Shown here: piece after piece, positions 38,953-48,600 of the stretch
How positions within the stretch are numbered: the stretch's first letter is position 1
How the letters are laid out: each line of letters starts with the position of its first letter
Source: Clostridia bacterium
GTDB lineage: Bacteria > Bacillota > Clostridia > Christensenellales > UBA1242
Length of the DNA stretch: 64,000 nt
NCBI GenBank assembly: GCA_017478185.1
Contig: JAFVEA010000009.1
Location: 69,264-133,263 of the forward strand
Reading direction: 5' to 3'
The notes under the pieces: model-generated
The model's database searches: none
What the model was told of the DNA's origin: nothing
The model's input: only the letters and a program-made list of their open reading frames with translations
Translations under genes and position numbers: made by a program

Positions 38953-39195
38953 ATGAAATTGCAAAGAGCGGTTGCTTTAAGAATTAGTGATTTGCTGATA
39001 AAGCACAATATGTCTAGATATGCTTTGTGTAAGAAAATAGTTATGCCAGAACAAACTTTAAAAAATATAATTGATGAAAGGAACAAAGATATTCAGCTTT
39101 CAACTATTGCAAAAATTGCTGATGGATTTAATCTATCTATTGAGCAATTTTTTAATGATAGTTTGTTTGATAAAAATTCGATAGAAATAGAATAA
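38953..39195 (+). CDS. XRE-family helix-turn-helix regulator (80 aa)
   Basis: A single Cro/C1-type DNA-binding domain: ALRISDLLIKHNMSRYALCK, then KIVMPEQTLKNIIDERNKDI as the recognition part and LSTIAKIADGFNLSIEQFFN as the closing helices. No effector domain. The ATG at 38953 is supported by AAGGAG; a longer in-frame reading from 38920 is not. It is monocistronic. Targets are unknown; the divergent SLOG gene is one possibility. Confidence 0.88.
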   Translation: MKLQRAVALRISDLLIKHNMSRYALCKKIVMPEQTLKNIIDERNKDIQLSTIAKIADGFNLSIEQFFNDSLFDKNSIEIE

Positions 39196-39237
39196 AAGTG
39201 AAAAAAATAATTATAAAAAAACATGTAACAAAAATGA

Positions 39238-39472
39238 AGCTCGCAATGCCTTGAGGCTTTAGCCAAAAGCTTGCGTTGCTCTTCTTTTTTAAATTTCTTT
39301 TCAAAGCATCAATCAGTTAAGATTGCCACGCAAAACAAGTTTTGCTCGCAATGCCTTGAGGCGATAGACGAAAGCTTGGCGCTGCGCTACCCACTTCGAA
39401 TCTCTTTTTAAAGCGCCAAACAAGAGGAAGTGTCATTCTGAGGAGGTTTTTTAGGTGCCGACGTGAGAATCT
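39238..39472 (+). repeat. Dispersed palindromic repeat, copy D (composite)
   Basis: Contains CTCGCAATGCCTTGAGG twice (about 39240 and 39345), the hairpin GATTGCCACGC..TTGCTCGCAATG (39331-39352), GTGTCATTCTGAG and the end CGTGAGAATCT. It appears to be about one and a half units of the family in copy C orientation. The rest of the 460-bp spacer before tex is A+T-rich with only the tex promoter. Confidence 0.75.
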
Positions 39473-39580
39473 AAAAGATTTCTGTGCTTCAAAATAAATT
39501 TTGAAACTCTTTAGCCTTATTTTAATTTCTTTAAAATCCCATAAAACAAGCATTTTTAAAGCCTAAAAAGCACTTTTTGC

Positions 39581-39609
39581 TTGACAGAAATTTTTGGTTA
39601 TGCTATCTT
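39581..39609 (+). promoter_or_regulatory. tex: Promoter of tex
   Basis: TTGACA (39581-39586), 17-bp spacer, TATCTT (39604-39609). The leader carries a TTTTGGC / GCCAAAA hairpin (39620-39637) just before the ribosome binding site. Confidence 0.6.
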
Positions 39610-39655
39610 TTTAGTTAGATTTTGGCAGGAGCCAAAAGTTTAAGAGGACACAATT

Positions 39656-42001
39656 ATGGATATTACAAAAGTTTTAGCACAAAAATTTGATTTAAAAGAA
39701 AATTATTCAGCAAACATCATAAGTTTGCTTGATGAAGGATGCACAATTCCGTTTATCGCAAGATATCGAAAAGAAATGCACGGAAGTTGTGATGACCAAA
39801 CAATTAGAGAATTTTCAGATTCACTAAACCAACTTAGAAATTTGGAGAAAAGAAAAGAAGAAGTTATAAAACTTTTAACTGAACAAGGCAATTTAACTGA
39901 TGAAATAAAAAAGCAGATTGATGATGCCATAACAGTTACTGAAGTTGAAGATATTTATAGGCCATTTAGGCCAAAGAGGAAGACAAGAGCATCGGTGGCT
40001 ATCGCTGCTGGGCTTCAACCACTTGCCGACCTTATTTTAAGCCAGCCAAAAGATTTGAACTTAAAAGAAGAAGCTCAAAAATATATAAACCCAGAAAAAG
40101 GAATTGAAACAGGCGAACAAGCTCTTCAAGGAGCATCAGACATCATTGCTGAAATTGTGTCTGACGCCAAAGAGCCAAGAGAGCTTTTAAGAGAACTTTA
40201 TTGGAACAACGCAAAAATAGCATCAGAGTGGAAAGAAGAAAAAGATGAGAAAAAGGTTTATGAAACCTACAAAGATTTTGTTGAGCCAATAAAGCTTATT
40301 CCATCACACAGAGTTTTGGCAATCAATCGTGGAGAAAAAGAAGGGGCTTTAAAAGTTGAATTTGTTATGAGCCCAGAAGATATTGCTTTCACCTTAAACA
40401 CACTTTTAAGGCAATTTATTAAAGGTAACGCCCGAGTTGATTTTGACCGTTTAAAACAAGCAGGAATTGTTAAAGAAGAGCTAGAGAGTGAAAACGAAGG
40501 CGAAGAGAAAAAAGAGAAAGAAAAAGAACACAAAAAGCTTGCAGCAATGCCAATTGTTAAGGGCGCAAACATATTCAGAGAGTTTGAAAAAACTCCAAAA
40601 GAAGAGTTGTGCACTCACGACTTTTTAATGGAAGCAGTGTTAGATGGTTTTTGCAGACTGCTTGCGCCATCCTTAGAAACTGAACAAAGAGCAGTGTTAA
40701 CAGACAACGCAAATGAACAAGCAATAAAGATGTTTGAAAACAATTTAGAGCCACTACTTTTGCAACCACCTCTAAAAGGCAAGGTTATTATGGCTGTTGA
40801 CCCAGCTTATCGAACTGGTTGCAAAATTGCAGTTATCGATGCAAACGGAAATGTTTTGGATAAAGCGGTTGTTTATCCAACTCCACCACAAAACAAAATT
40901 GATGAAGCAATAAAAGATTTGTCTAACTTAATTTATCGCCACAAAGTTAACGCCATTGCTGTTGGAAACGGAACAGCCAGCAAAGAAGCAGAAATTTTTG
41001 TTACAAAACTTATAAAATCAGTGGATATCCCCGTTCAATATGCCATAGTTAACGAGGCTGGTGCCAGTGTTTATAGTGCCAGCAAACTTGGGGCAGAAGA
41101 GTTCCCAGAATTTGATGTTACAATTCGTTCAGCCATAAGCTTAGCTCGTAGGCTTCAGGACCCACTTGCTGAACTTATAAAAATAGACCCAAAGTCTATT
41201 GGTGTTGGGCAATATCAACACGATATGCCACAAAAAAGGCTTAGTGAAGTTTTGGAAGGTGTTGTTGAAAAGTGTGTTAACAATGTTGGTGTTGACCTAA
41301 ACACAGCAAGCGTTCCACTCCTCGCTGAAGTTTCAGGGCTAAATTCAGCAAGTGCAAAATCTATTGCTGAATATCGAGCAAAAAATGGAGATTTTGAAAG
41401 CAGAGAAGAGCTTAAAAATGTTCCAAAACTTGGAGCAAAAGCTTATGAACAATGTGCAGGCTTTTTGCGTATTCCAAACGCTAAAAACATATTAGATAAC
41501 ACATCTGTTCACCCAGAAAGCTATGAAGCTGTTGAAAAACTTTTAAAGCACTTTAACATTGATGAAGAAAAAATCAAAAATGGAGGCTTATCTATTTTGC
41601 CAACAGCAATAAATAGTGAAGGCGAAGAAAATGTTGCAAAAATTTGTGGCATTGGAGTTCCAACTCTAAAAGATATTGTTGAAGAACTTCAAAAGCCAGG
41701 AAGAGATATTCGTGACAGCTTGCCACCAGTTGAACTTAGGGGCGACTTACTCTCTATTGAAGACCTAAAAGAAGGAATGATTTTAAACGGAGTTGTTCGA
41801 AATGTTATAGACTTTGGTGCATTTATTGATATTGGAGTGCATCAAGATGGTCTTGTTCACATCTCTCAAATTTGTGATAGATACATAAAACACCCAAGTG
41901 AAGAATTAACTGTTGGAGATAGAGTTAAAGTTAAGATTATTTCACTAGACTTAAATAAAAACAGAATTGGCTTAAGCATAAAAGATGCTAAAGAGGAATA
42001 A
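39656..42001 (+). CDS. tex: Tex-family S1 RNA-binding transcription accessory protein (781 aa)
   Basis: A cytoplasmic nucleic-acid-binding protein associated with transcription and ribosome-related functions. The N-terminus has TIPFIARYRKEMHGSCDDQT and DIYRPFRPKRKTRASVA. The YqgF-like domain is KVIMAVDPAYRTGCKIAVID. The helix-hairpin-helix region is LAEVSGLNSASAKSIAEYRA and onward, and the C-terminal S1 domain begins GMILNGVVRNVIDFGAFIDI. A highly charged Glu/Lys linker sits near residues 275-300 (SENEGEEKKEKEKEHKK). AGAGGA precedes the ATG. Length is typical apart from that linker. Confidence 0.95.
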   Translation: MDITKVLAQKFDLKENYSANIISLLDEGCTIPFIARYRKEMHGSCDDQTIREFSDSLNQLRNLEKRKEEVIKLLTEQGNLTDEIKKQIDDAITVTEVEDIYRPFRPKRKTRASVAIAAGLQPLADLILSQPKDLNLKEEAQKYINPEKGIETGEQALQGASDIIAEIVSDAKEPRELLRELYWNNAKIASEWKEEKDEKKVYETYKDFVEPIKLIPSHRVLAINRGEKEGALKVEFVMSPEDIAFTLNTLLRQFIKGNARVDFDRLKQAGIVKEELESENEGEEKKEKEKEHKKLAAMPIVKGANIFREFEKTPKEELCTHDFLMEAVLDGFCRLLAPSLETEQRAVLTDNANEQAIKMFENNLEPLLLQPPLKGKVIMAVDPAYRTGCKIAVIDANGNVLDKAVVYPTPPQNKIDEAIKDLSNLIYRHKVNAIAVGNGTASKEAEIFVTKLIKSVDIPVQYAIVNEAGASVYSASKLGAEEFPEFDVTIRSAISLARRLQDPLAELIKIDPKSIGVGQYQHDMPQKRLSEVLEGVVEKCVNNVGVDLNTASVPLLAEVSGLNSASAKSIAEYRAKNGDFESREELKNVPKLGAKAYEQCAGFLRIPNAKNILDNTSVHPESYEAVEKLLKHFNIDEEKIKNGGLSILPTAINSEGEENVAKICGIGVPTLKDIVEELQKPGRDIRDSLPPVELRGDLLSIEDLKEGMILNGVVRNVIDFGAFIDIGVHQDGLVHISQICDRYIKHPSEELTVGDRVKVKIISLDLNKNRIGLSIKDAKEE

Positions 42002-42008
42002 TAAAAAG

Positions 42009-42036
42009 GTTTGGCTGATTTAAGCTAAACTTTTTT
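42009..42036 (+). terminator. tex: Terminator after tex
   Basis: GTTTGGCT / AGCTAAAC stem (one G-U) followed by six T, 8 bp past the stop. Confidence 0.8.
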
Positions 42037-42172
42037 AAATGCAAAAAACAAGGCAAAAAAGCTAAAAAATTGAGAAGTTTTTGCAAAAATATAAATTTTT
42101 TAAAATAATAATTGAAATTATTTAAAAATTCTAACACTTTCAAAATATTTTTTATTTTTTCTTGATTTTATA

Positions 42173-42200
42173 TTGAAATTTCAAAAATTTATGTTACAAT
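42173..42200 (+). promoter_or_regulatory. Promoter of the ASCH-GNAT-ASCH cassette
   Basis: TTGAAA (42173-42178), 16-bp spacer, TACAAT (42195-42200). Confidence 0.5.
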
Positions 42201-42230
42201 TTAATAGAATATTAAAAGGAGGAAATTTTT

Positions 42231-42572
42231 ATGATCCACGAGATGAAACTTCGTGAAATTTATTTTAACATGATAAAAAATGGTTCAAAAATTTATGAAG
42301 TTAGGCTTAATGATGAAAAAAGAAGGCTCATTGATGTTGGTGACACTATAATTTTTAAAAAAGAACCATTACTTAAAGAAGAACTTGTAACTAAGGTAAA
42401 AGACATTGTTTATTTCAAAAACTTTGAAGAACTTGTAAATACATTACCACTTGAAAAAATTGGTTTTAAAACAGAATCAAAACAGGAAGTTGAAGATATT
42501 TATCATAGCTTCTACTCACCAGAAGAAGAACAAAAATATGGCGTTGTCGCAATAAAAGTTATAACAAAATAA
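42231..42572 (+). CDS. ASCH-domain protein, first of the cassette (113 aa)
   Basis: A single PUA-like ASCH barrel: MKLREIYFNMIKNGSKIYEV then RLNDEKRRLIDVGDTIIFKK. This contains the family's GxKxxExR element (G18, K20, E23, R25) and the DVGDTIIF strand, and ends YGVVAIKVI. ASCH proteins bind RNA or nucleosides; E. coli YqfB, a member, hydrolyses N4-acetylcytidine. AAAGGAGG lies 6-7 bases before the ATG. First gene of a three-gene cassette with a GNAT gene 14 bp downstream. Activity is not predictable. Confidence 0.82.
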   Translation: MIHEMKLREIYFNMIKNGSKIYEVRLNDEKRRLIDVGDTIIFKKEPLLKEELVTKVKDIVYFKNFEELVNTLPLEKIGFKTESKQEVEDIYHSFYSPEEEQKYGVVAIKVITK

Positions 42573-42586
42573 AAGGATAATAAAAA

Positions 42587-43120
42587 ATGGATATTGAAAT
42601 AAAAACTATTAAAGAACTAAAATCAAAAGGTGTTAGTGATGTTGAAATAAAAATTATCTGTGATAAGCTTTACAATATGACTGATTTTATTTCAATTGAT
42701 TATCCAAAGCATAAGAGTTGGTTTTATGCAAAACATTTACCAGAAACACTAGAAGAAAATTCTGGCAGAGATATTATTTTTGCTCAAGATGAAAATGGTA
42801 AGTTTTATGGCACAGCATTTATAAAACAAGATGAGCTTGAAAAGAAAATTTGCACTCTTTTTGTTGATGAAGATGCCCGTGGTCTTGGGATTGGTACAAA
42901 ATTGGTTGAAAAATCGATGGAGATATTGGGGACAACAAAACCTATGATTACTCTTGCTGAATATAAACTACCTATGTTTGAAGGTTTGATTAAAAAATAT
43001 GACTGGGAACAAACTGAAAAAGTTGTCGGACTTTATAATGATAAATATGCTGAACTTGTGTATAATGGGCATTTAAGTTCTTCTCGAGATAACCAAAGAA
43101 ATAAAGGATTAGAGCTTTAA
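42587..43120 (+). CDS. GNAT-family N-acetyltransferase (177 aa)
   Basis: GNAT fold: strands around DIIFAQDENGKFYGTAFIKQ (beta2-beta3), then ICTLFVDEDARGLGIGTKLV carrying the acetyl-CoA-binding (R/Q)xxGxG/A motif as RGLGIG. The C-terminal strands MITLAEYKLPMFEGLIKKYD and WEQTEKVVGLY are also typical. The N-terminal 50 residues are helical, and the acceptor side shows no substrate-specific signature. Between two ASCH genes with 14-bp and 4-bp gaps, so co-transcribed. The substrate could be a protein, a small molecule or RNA. The ribosome binding site AAAGGA is weak, suggesting coupling to the first gene. Confidence 0.82.
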   Translation: MDIEIKTIKELKSKGVSDVEIKIICDKLYNMTDFISIDYPKHKSWFYAKHLPETLEENSGRDIIFAQDENGKFYGTAFIKQDELEKKICTLFVDEDARGLGIGTKLVEKSMEILGTTKPMITLAEYKLPMFEGLIKKYDWEQTEKVVGLYNDKYAELVYNGHLSSSRDNQRNKGLEL

Positions 43121-43124
43121 ACTT

Positions 43125-43643
43125 ATGGAAAATAATAAAAAACAAAATGATAATATAATGATAATTTCTATTCAATCTTATTACGCAAGACAAATCTTTA
43201 ATGGAACCAAAATTTATGAATTTAGAAAAAGCCCAATAAAACAAAATGATTTAAACAAAAAAATTTATGTATATTCAGCAAAAGAAGATAAATCTATTAT
43301 TGGAACAATAAAGGTTGAAAAATTTTTGAGAGGGGATTTAAATTATATTTTACAAGAAACTGGTTATATAAATAGATCAGATAAAAATGAAATTATTGAC
43401 TACTTTGGAAACAATAAAAATTGTTATGCTTTAAAATTGTATGATATAGAACCTTTTTTAACTCCGATAAAATTAAAAGAACTTCGAAAAATTGATTCCA
43501 ATATTTCTTTTCCTCAATACTATGGTTATATGAAGAAAAATTCACAAATTGTTCAATACATTTTAAAAAAAGAAAAAGAAAACAAAATAAAAGAGATTTC
43601 AAGCAAACAACATAATTCAAAAAATGAAAAGTTTTCAATTTAA
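43125..43643 (+). CDS. Second ASCH/PUA-like protein (172 aa)
   Basis: Begins with the same fold as the first cassette gene: MIISIQSYYARQIFNGTKIY then EFRKSPIKQNDLNKKIYVYS, repeating the NGxKIYExR element. The strand SIIGTIKVEKFLRGD and a helical C-terminus follow (GYMKKNSQIVQYILKKEKEN and onward). It resembles the PUA-like COG4933 proteins. It starts 4 bp after the GNAT stop without a convincing ribosome binding site, so translation probably depends on the upstream gene. An internal ATG at Met12 is possible. There is no terminator before the glyS promoter that I can see. Confidence 0.72.
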   Translation: MENNKKQNDNIMIISIQSYYARQIFNGTKIYEFRKSPIKQNDLNKKIYVYSAKEDKSIIGTIKVEKFLRGDLNYILQETGYINRSDKNEIIDYFGNNKNCYALKLYDIEPFLTPIKLKELRKIDSNISFPQYYGYMKKNSQIVQYILKKEKENKIKEISSKQHNSKNEKFSI

Positions 43644-43759
43644 TAACGAAAATTAATTTAAATTTAATTATATAAATTTAAAAAATTGTGGTTTTTTGTT
43701 AAATTTTTTGCAAAATTATAATTTTTAAAAAGAAAATTTTAGCTAATTTTAATTTTTTA

Positions 43760-43788
43760 TTGACAAACAAAAATTTTGTGGCTATAAT
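43760..43788 (+). promoter_or_regulatory. glyS: Consensus promoter of glyS
   Basis: TTGACA (43760-43765), exactly 17 bp, TATAAT (43783-43788). Transcription should begin near 43795. Confidence 0.85.
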
Positions 43789-43794
43789 TGTTTT

Positions 43795-43942
43795 AGCGTT
43801 GATGGAACTGGCAATTCTGGAGCAATTTTATGCTTTTTTTAAAAAAAGCAAAACAAAGAGTGTGATTTTCACAAAATAGGGTGGACCCGCGGTTATACAA
43901 TCGTCCCTATGCAAGAATAATTTTTTGCATAGGGCTTTTTTT
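43795..43942 (+). promoter_or_regulatory. Short T-box riboswitch of glyS
   Basis: The T-box sequence AGGGTGGACCCGCGG (43878-43892) is followed by CGTCCCT closing the antiterminator. The alternative terminator is CCCTATGCAA (43905-43914) with TTGCATAGGG (43925-43934) and T-run. Uncharged tRNA-Gly would stabilise the antiterminator. Upstream there is room for only about 83 nt: a small hairpin with GGC in its loop (CTGGCAA, about 43808-43814), a TGCTTTTTTT/AAAAAAAGCA hairpin (about 43830-43850) and GTG/CAC. A full-length Stem I does not fit. Confidence 0.88.
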
Positions 43943-43966
43943 ATTCCTATGCATATGGAGGAGAAT

Positions 43967-45349
43967 ATGAGTGAATTAACAATGGAAAAGCTTGTTGGTT
44001 TTTGCAAGCGTGTGGGATTTGTTTTCCCAGGTAGTGAAATTTATGGAGGAATGGGGAACACTTGGGACTATGGCCCAATTGGTATTGAACTTAAAAACAA
44101 TATCAAAAAACTTTGGTGGAAAAAAGCTGTTCAAGAAAGTGAAAATTCTTATGGAATAGACACATCAATTTTGATGAACCCAATGGTTTGGAAAGCAAGC
44201 GGTCACTTAGACAACTTTTCTGACCCATTAATGGATTGCAGAGAATGCAAAACAAGACACAGAGCAGATAAACTTATTGAAGAATATCAAAGAAAAACAA
44301 ACAATTTTGATGTTAACCCAGATGCGTTAGACAAAGCTGAACTTTATGATTATATTATAAAGCACAACATAAAATGCCCAAATTGTGGCAAACTTAATTT
44401 CACTGAAGTTAGAAACTTTAACTTAATGTTTGAAACAAACAGAGGTGTTAGCGAAGATAAACAAAGCAAAATTTATCTTCGCCCTGAAACAGCACAAGGG
44501 GAATACATAAACTTTTTAAATCTTCAGCGAACAACCAGAGCAAAAATTCCTTTTGGTGTTGCAAATATAGGAAAAGCTTTTAGAAATGAAATAACTCCAG
44601 GAAACTTTACTTTTAGAACAATCGAATTTGAACAAATGGAGCATCAACTTTTCTGCCACGAAAAAGATGCAAAAAGTTTTTATGATTATTACAAAAACTT
44701 TGCAATGGAGTTTTTTATAAGCCTTGGAATACCAAAAGAAAAATTAAAATTTAAGGACCACGACAAACTTGCGCACTATGCTAGTGCTGCTTGTGATGTT
44801 CATTATAAATTCCCATTTGGTTGGGATGAAATAAACGGAACACACCTTCGTGGAACTTGGGACTTAAGCCGTCATCAAGAGTTTTCTGGCAAGAGTATGG
44901 CCTACACCGACCCATTCACAAACGAAACTTTTGTTCCAACAGTTGTTGAACACACAATTGGGTGTGATAGGCTGGCACTAGCCCTACTTTGCAACGCTTA
45001 TGATGAAGAAGTTTTGGAAGGTGGCGACACAAGAGTTGTTTTAAGGTTCACTCCACAAGTTGCACCATACAAAGTTTGTGTGTTGCCACTTCAAAAGAAC
45101 TTGAGCGAAAAAGCAAGACAGGTTTATAAAATGTTAACCAAAAAATTTATGTGTTCTTATGATGAAAGTGGGTCAATCGGAAAGCGCTATCGAAGGCAAG
45201 ATGAAATTGGAACGCCTTATTGCATAACAATTGATTTTGACACACTAAATGATGAAAGCGTAACAATAAGAGAGCGTGATTCAATGAAACAAGAGCGTAT
45301 AAAAATTAATGAACTTTTAGGTTTTTTAACTCCAAAAATTGAAGAATAA
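43967..45349 (+). CDS. glyS: Glycyl-tRNA synthetase, dimeric type (460 aa)
   Basis: Class II synthetase charging tRNA-Gly, of the alpha-2 type that is shared with eukaryotes and archaea and is common in Bacillota relatives. N-terminal GFVFPGSEIYGGMGNTWDYG. Two cysteine pairs are visible, CRECKTRH and CPNCGK. Motif 2 is IGKAFRNEITPGNFTFRTIE, then YLRPETAQGEYINF. Motif 3 is VVEHTIGCDRLALALLC, and the anticodon-binding domain starts APYKVCVLPLQKNL. The ATG at 43967 follows GGAGGAG (43957-43963); a reading from 43925 would begin inside the terminator hairpin and is rejected. Regulated by the T-box. Confidence 0.97.
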   Translation: MSELTMEKLVGFCKRVGFVFPGSEIYGGMGNTWDYGPIGIELKNNIKKLWWKKAVQESENSYGIDTSILMNPMVWKASGHLDNFSDPLMDCRECKTRHRADKLIEEYQRKTNNFDVNPDALDKAELYDYIIKHNIKCPNCGKLNFTEVRNFNLMFETNRGVSEDKQSKIYLRPETAQGEYINFLNLQRTTRAKIPFGVANIGKAFRNEITPGNFTFRTIEFEQMEHQLFCHEKDAKSFYDYYKNFAMEFFISLGIPKEKLKFKDHDKLAHYASAACDVHYKFPFGWDEINGTHLRGTWDLSRHQEFSGKSMAYTDPFTNETFVPTVVEHTIGCDRLALALLCNAYDEEVLEGGDTRVVLRFTPQVAPYKVCVLPLQKNLSEKARQVYKMLTKKFMCSYDESGSIGKRYRRQDEIGTPYCITIDFDTLNDESVTIRERDSMKQERIKINELLGFLTPKIEE

Positions 45350-45358
45350 AAAACAGAA

Positions 45359-45387
45359 AAACAGCAGATTTATGTTTGCTGTTTTTT
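45359..45387 (+). terminator. glyS: Terminator after glyS
   Basis: AAACAGCA (45359-45366) / TGCTGTTT (45377-45384) with T-run, 9 bp after the stop. Confidence 0.85.
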
Positions 45388-45557
45388 ATATTCATTATAA
45401 CAATTTTTCTTTGGCTAAGTGTTAAAAATTTGGTGTTTAGCTACAAAATTTTTGTGATTAAGTGCAAAAAATATGTAAAATTGTTTGTGGTTTGCTTTAA
45501 AAACTCAAAAAATATATTATATATTTTATAAAAATATATAAAATAGGCTTTTTATCT

Positions 45558-45587
45558 TTGACAAAGTGTGACAAAATTTACTATAAT
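45558..45587 (+). promoter_or_regulatory. Promoter of the giant lipoprotein gene
   Basis: TTGACA (45558-45563), 18-bp spacer, TATAAT (45582-45587), about 50 bp before the start. Confidence 0.75.
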
Positions 45588-45636
45588 TTAGTTATAAATT
45601 AGGGCAGAATTCACATTATAAAAATAGGAGTTATAA

Positions 45637-48600
45637 ATGATGAACGCAAAAATTAAGTTTTGGCACATATTAACATTTTTTGTTATGCTTGTGTGTTTTT
45701 TATGTTTAGGGTTAACCGGTTGTGGAAATCCAAGAAAAGGGCTAACAATTTCGTTTGAAGGAGCAAACGGAACAGTTATAGAAAAAGATGCAGACGGAAG
45801 AGATAAGATATCTCTTGTTTTGGAGTATGATGAAAATGGTGAACTAACCCAAAAAGCCAAAGCAAACTTAAACATAAAAGTTGAAAATGGTGACAAAAGC
45901 TTGATTAGAACTGTTTCGGTTAACTCATCTGACGAATCAAAATTTGGTGTTAGCCTAAGTTATGACCAAGAAAGCAAAACAAACTTTTGTGAGATTACTG
46001 CAAAAGGTGCAACCTCAGGCGAATATGGCAGCTTTTTGGAGGTTGTGAGCAACGAAGATTCAACAGTTAGAAAACTCCTATATGTTTCTGTTGTTGAAAA
46101 AGCAACAACAATGGATTTTGCCAATATAATAAATTATAATGTTGATAAAAACAATTTTGTTTATGAGATAACAAACTTAGGAATTTTTAACAACATCGAT
46201 TTCACTCTAGATTCTTCAAAGCTTTTTACTTTTGGGCCAAAAACGGCAACAACTCCAACCATTGGATTTGTTTTAAAAAGTGGAAATAAAACATTGGCAA
46301 AAGTTGATGATTTAACAACCATTAAAATTGGGAAACAGGATAGCAACTATTTCTTGTTTTATGGCAATCAAGTTGAAAGAATAACTCTTGTTGATAACAA
46401 TTATTTTGTTTTTGAAACATACAATGTTGATGATGAAAACAACACTGATTTCCAAAAAAACATAAAAATAAAATTTTATGAAGATTTAAATTATGATTCT
46501 TTAGACTTGCAAAAGATTGATGATGCCAGCGAAGTTTCAAATGTTGAAATTTATGAGGTGTTTGAATATGAACAAATTGAAAGTATTCCAATCTCAGAAG
46601 AAAAATATTACAACTATTATGTTAAAGTTTTGGATGAAGACCAAAATGAAAAATACGAACTTGTAACAAGTGTGAATTCTGGAACTCTTGGCATTATTGT
46701 TGGAGTAACTCCAGCCTATGAAATAGCTTCACAGCACTTAGAGGCAACATTTATTAAAAATCACAACCAAAAAGAAAACAACATAGGCATTAAAGTGACA
46801 CCTGATGATGATGAAGATAATAAACTTGAATATAGCTATGAAATTTTGGAGCCAGATGATGCCTACACTTTGTTTGAAGGAAGTTTAACTTCAAAAGACG
46901 AATACTATAATAAATTTTATCTAAAAACACAAGTGGATTCAAAGAATGTTTACACCCTAATAACAAAAGAAAATTTCAACCTTTTGGGGATTATTGTGGG
47001 GGCAACCCCAGTTTATAAACTGAACAACACAATTTATATTTTGGATGGTGGAAAATCAAATGCGTTTTTGGTGGGGGGCTTGAATGAAAGCCTAAACGGA
47101 ACAGAGGTTGTTTTTAAGGCAAGATATAAAGGCTTTTTGGATATTCCAGAAATAACCAAAGTTCCAGCTTTTGAAAAATCTGTTTTGTTTAAGATTTATA
47201 ACTACCCAACAATGATTTTGCTTAACGAGAAAGCATCAACAAATGAATTTGAAAAAGTAACGGGAACTATTTCAGGTTCAGAAATTTATAATGGATATTA
47301 TTTCTTTGACGAAAGCACAAATAATTATGTTTTGATAACAAAAGATAATTGCAATAAAACCAGCATATCGATAGGTGGAACTGAATATAATCTTTCTGAT
47401 ATTTCTATTTATAAGCTGGTGCAGGCAGTTGATGAACTTAATGTTTTTGATGTTAAAAGTGGAATAAGAAAAGGCGAGCTAAAAGTTGATGTTTTGGGTG
47501 GCTCAGTTGGTTTTGATAACTTTACAATAAGTTCATATAAAGAATATGGAATGGTTAACTCATTTATAGCAGGTGCTTTGAGAATTGTTGCTGGAAAAAC
47601 TTATTATACTTATGGAAACAAAATTTATAGTGATTCTAACCATGGGCTTGAAGTGGCAACAATTGCAAGCAATAACTCATTTGTTCTCAATGGCAAAACT
47701 TATTACATACAAAACAAAGTTGTTTATGACGATTCATCAAAAAGAAACCAAGTTGCAAGCATTGGAGATTTTGGAGAATTTATGCTTTACACAACCCCAT
47801 ACAAGTTGTTTGAAAATGAAGAAAAACTAACCCACACTTTGGATAACAATCAAGTTTTAACATTTTCATCATCTGCTGAGCCAGGTGATATTCTTCAAGG
47901 CACTTTTGAAATTATGTTAAAAGCTGAAAACAGTGTTTCTGGCGAAGAAGTTTTTAGAAGAATACTTTTAAGGTTTGATTCAGGTATAACAGAAATTGGA
48001 GCCATGGCAGGTGAGAAAGAAATTGAAGAAAATTCAACACAAATTCTTTCAATAAAACAAAATTATGGAATAGTTCAAAAAACAACTCAAAAAATTAATG
48101 TAACCGTTGGGGCGGAAGAAAGTGCAACTTATGAGGATAGAAAAGGCAACAAAAAAACATATTTGTCTGTTTCATCGTCAAGGCCATCAGTTGCAACTGT
48201 TTATTATGAAGATGAAAACAAAAAGATTTTTGAAAATCAAATAAATCCAGAAGATTTAAGTTTTATTGTTGAAGCAAAATCTGAGGGAACAACCACAATA
48301 ACCATAAAAACAGAAAGTGGAACAGCCACTTGTTCATTTGATGTTGTTGTTAAATCAGTTCCAGAAGTGATAACAATAAATCCAAACGCCGCATCTATTC
48401 CGGTAAGAACTTTTTATGAGCTAGAAAACATAGATATAACCAAAGAAAATGTTAAAGACTTTTATATTTTAAACAGTGAAGGTGGATATGTTCATGCAAC
48501 AGGAGAATATAATCCAAATTATATTTATTATGCTTTTATGGGCGGCAGTTATTATGAAGTTTCAAACAGAAAAACTTTATCTGAAATAAAGATTGAAGAA

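Noticed and set aside
43925..43966. Upstream start for glyS giving a 14-residue N-terminal extension
   Set aside because: It would start inside the T-box terminator hairpin and has no ribosome binding site; the ATG at 43967 has GGAGGAG.
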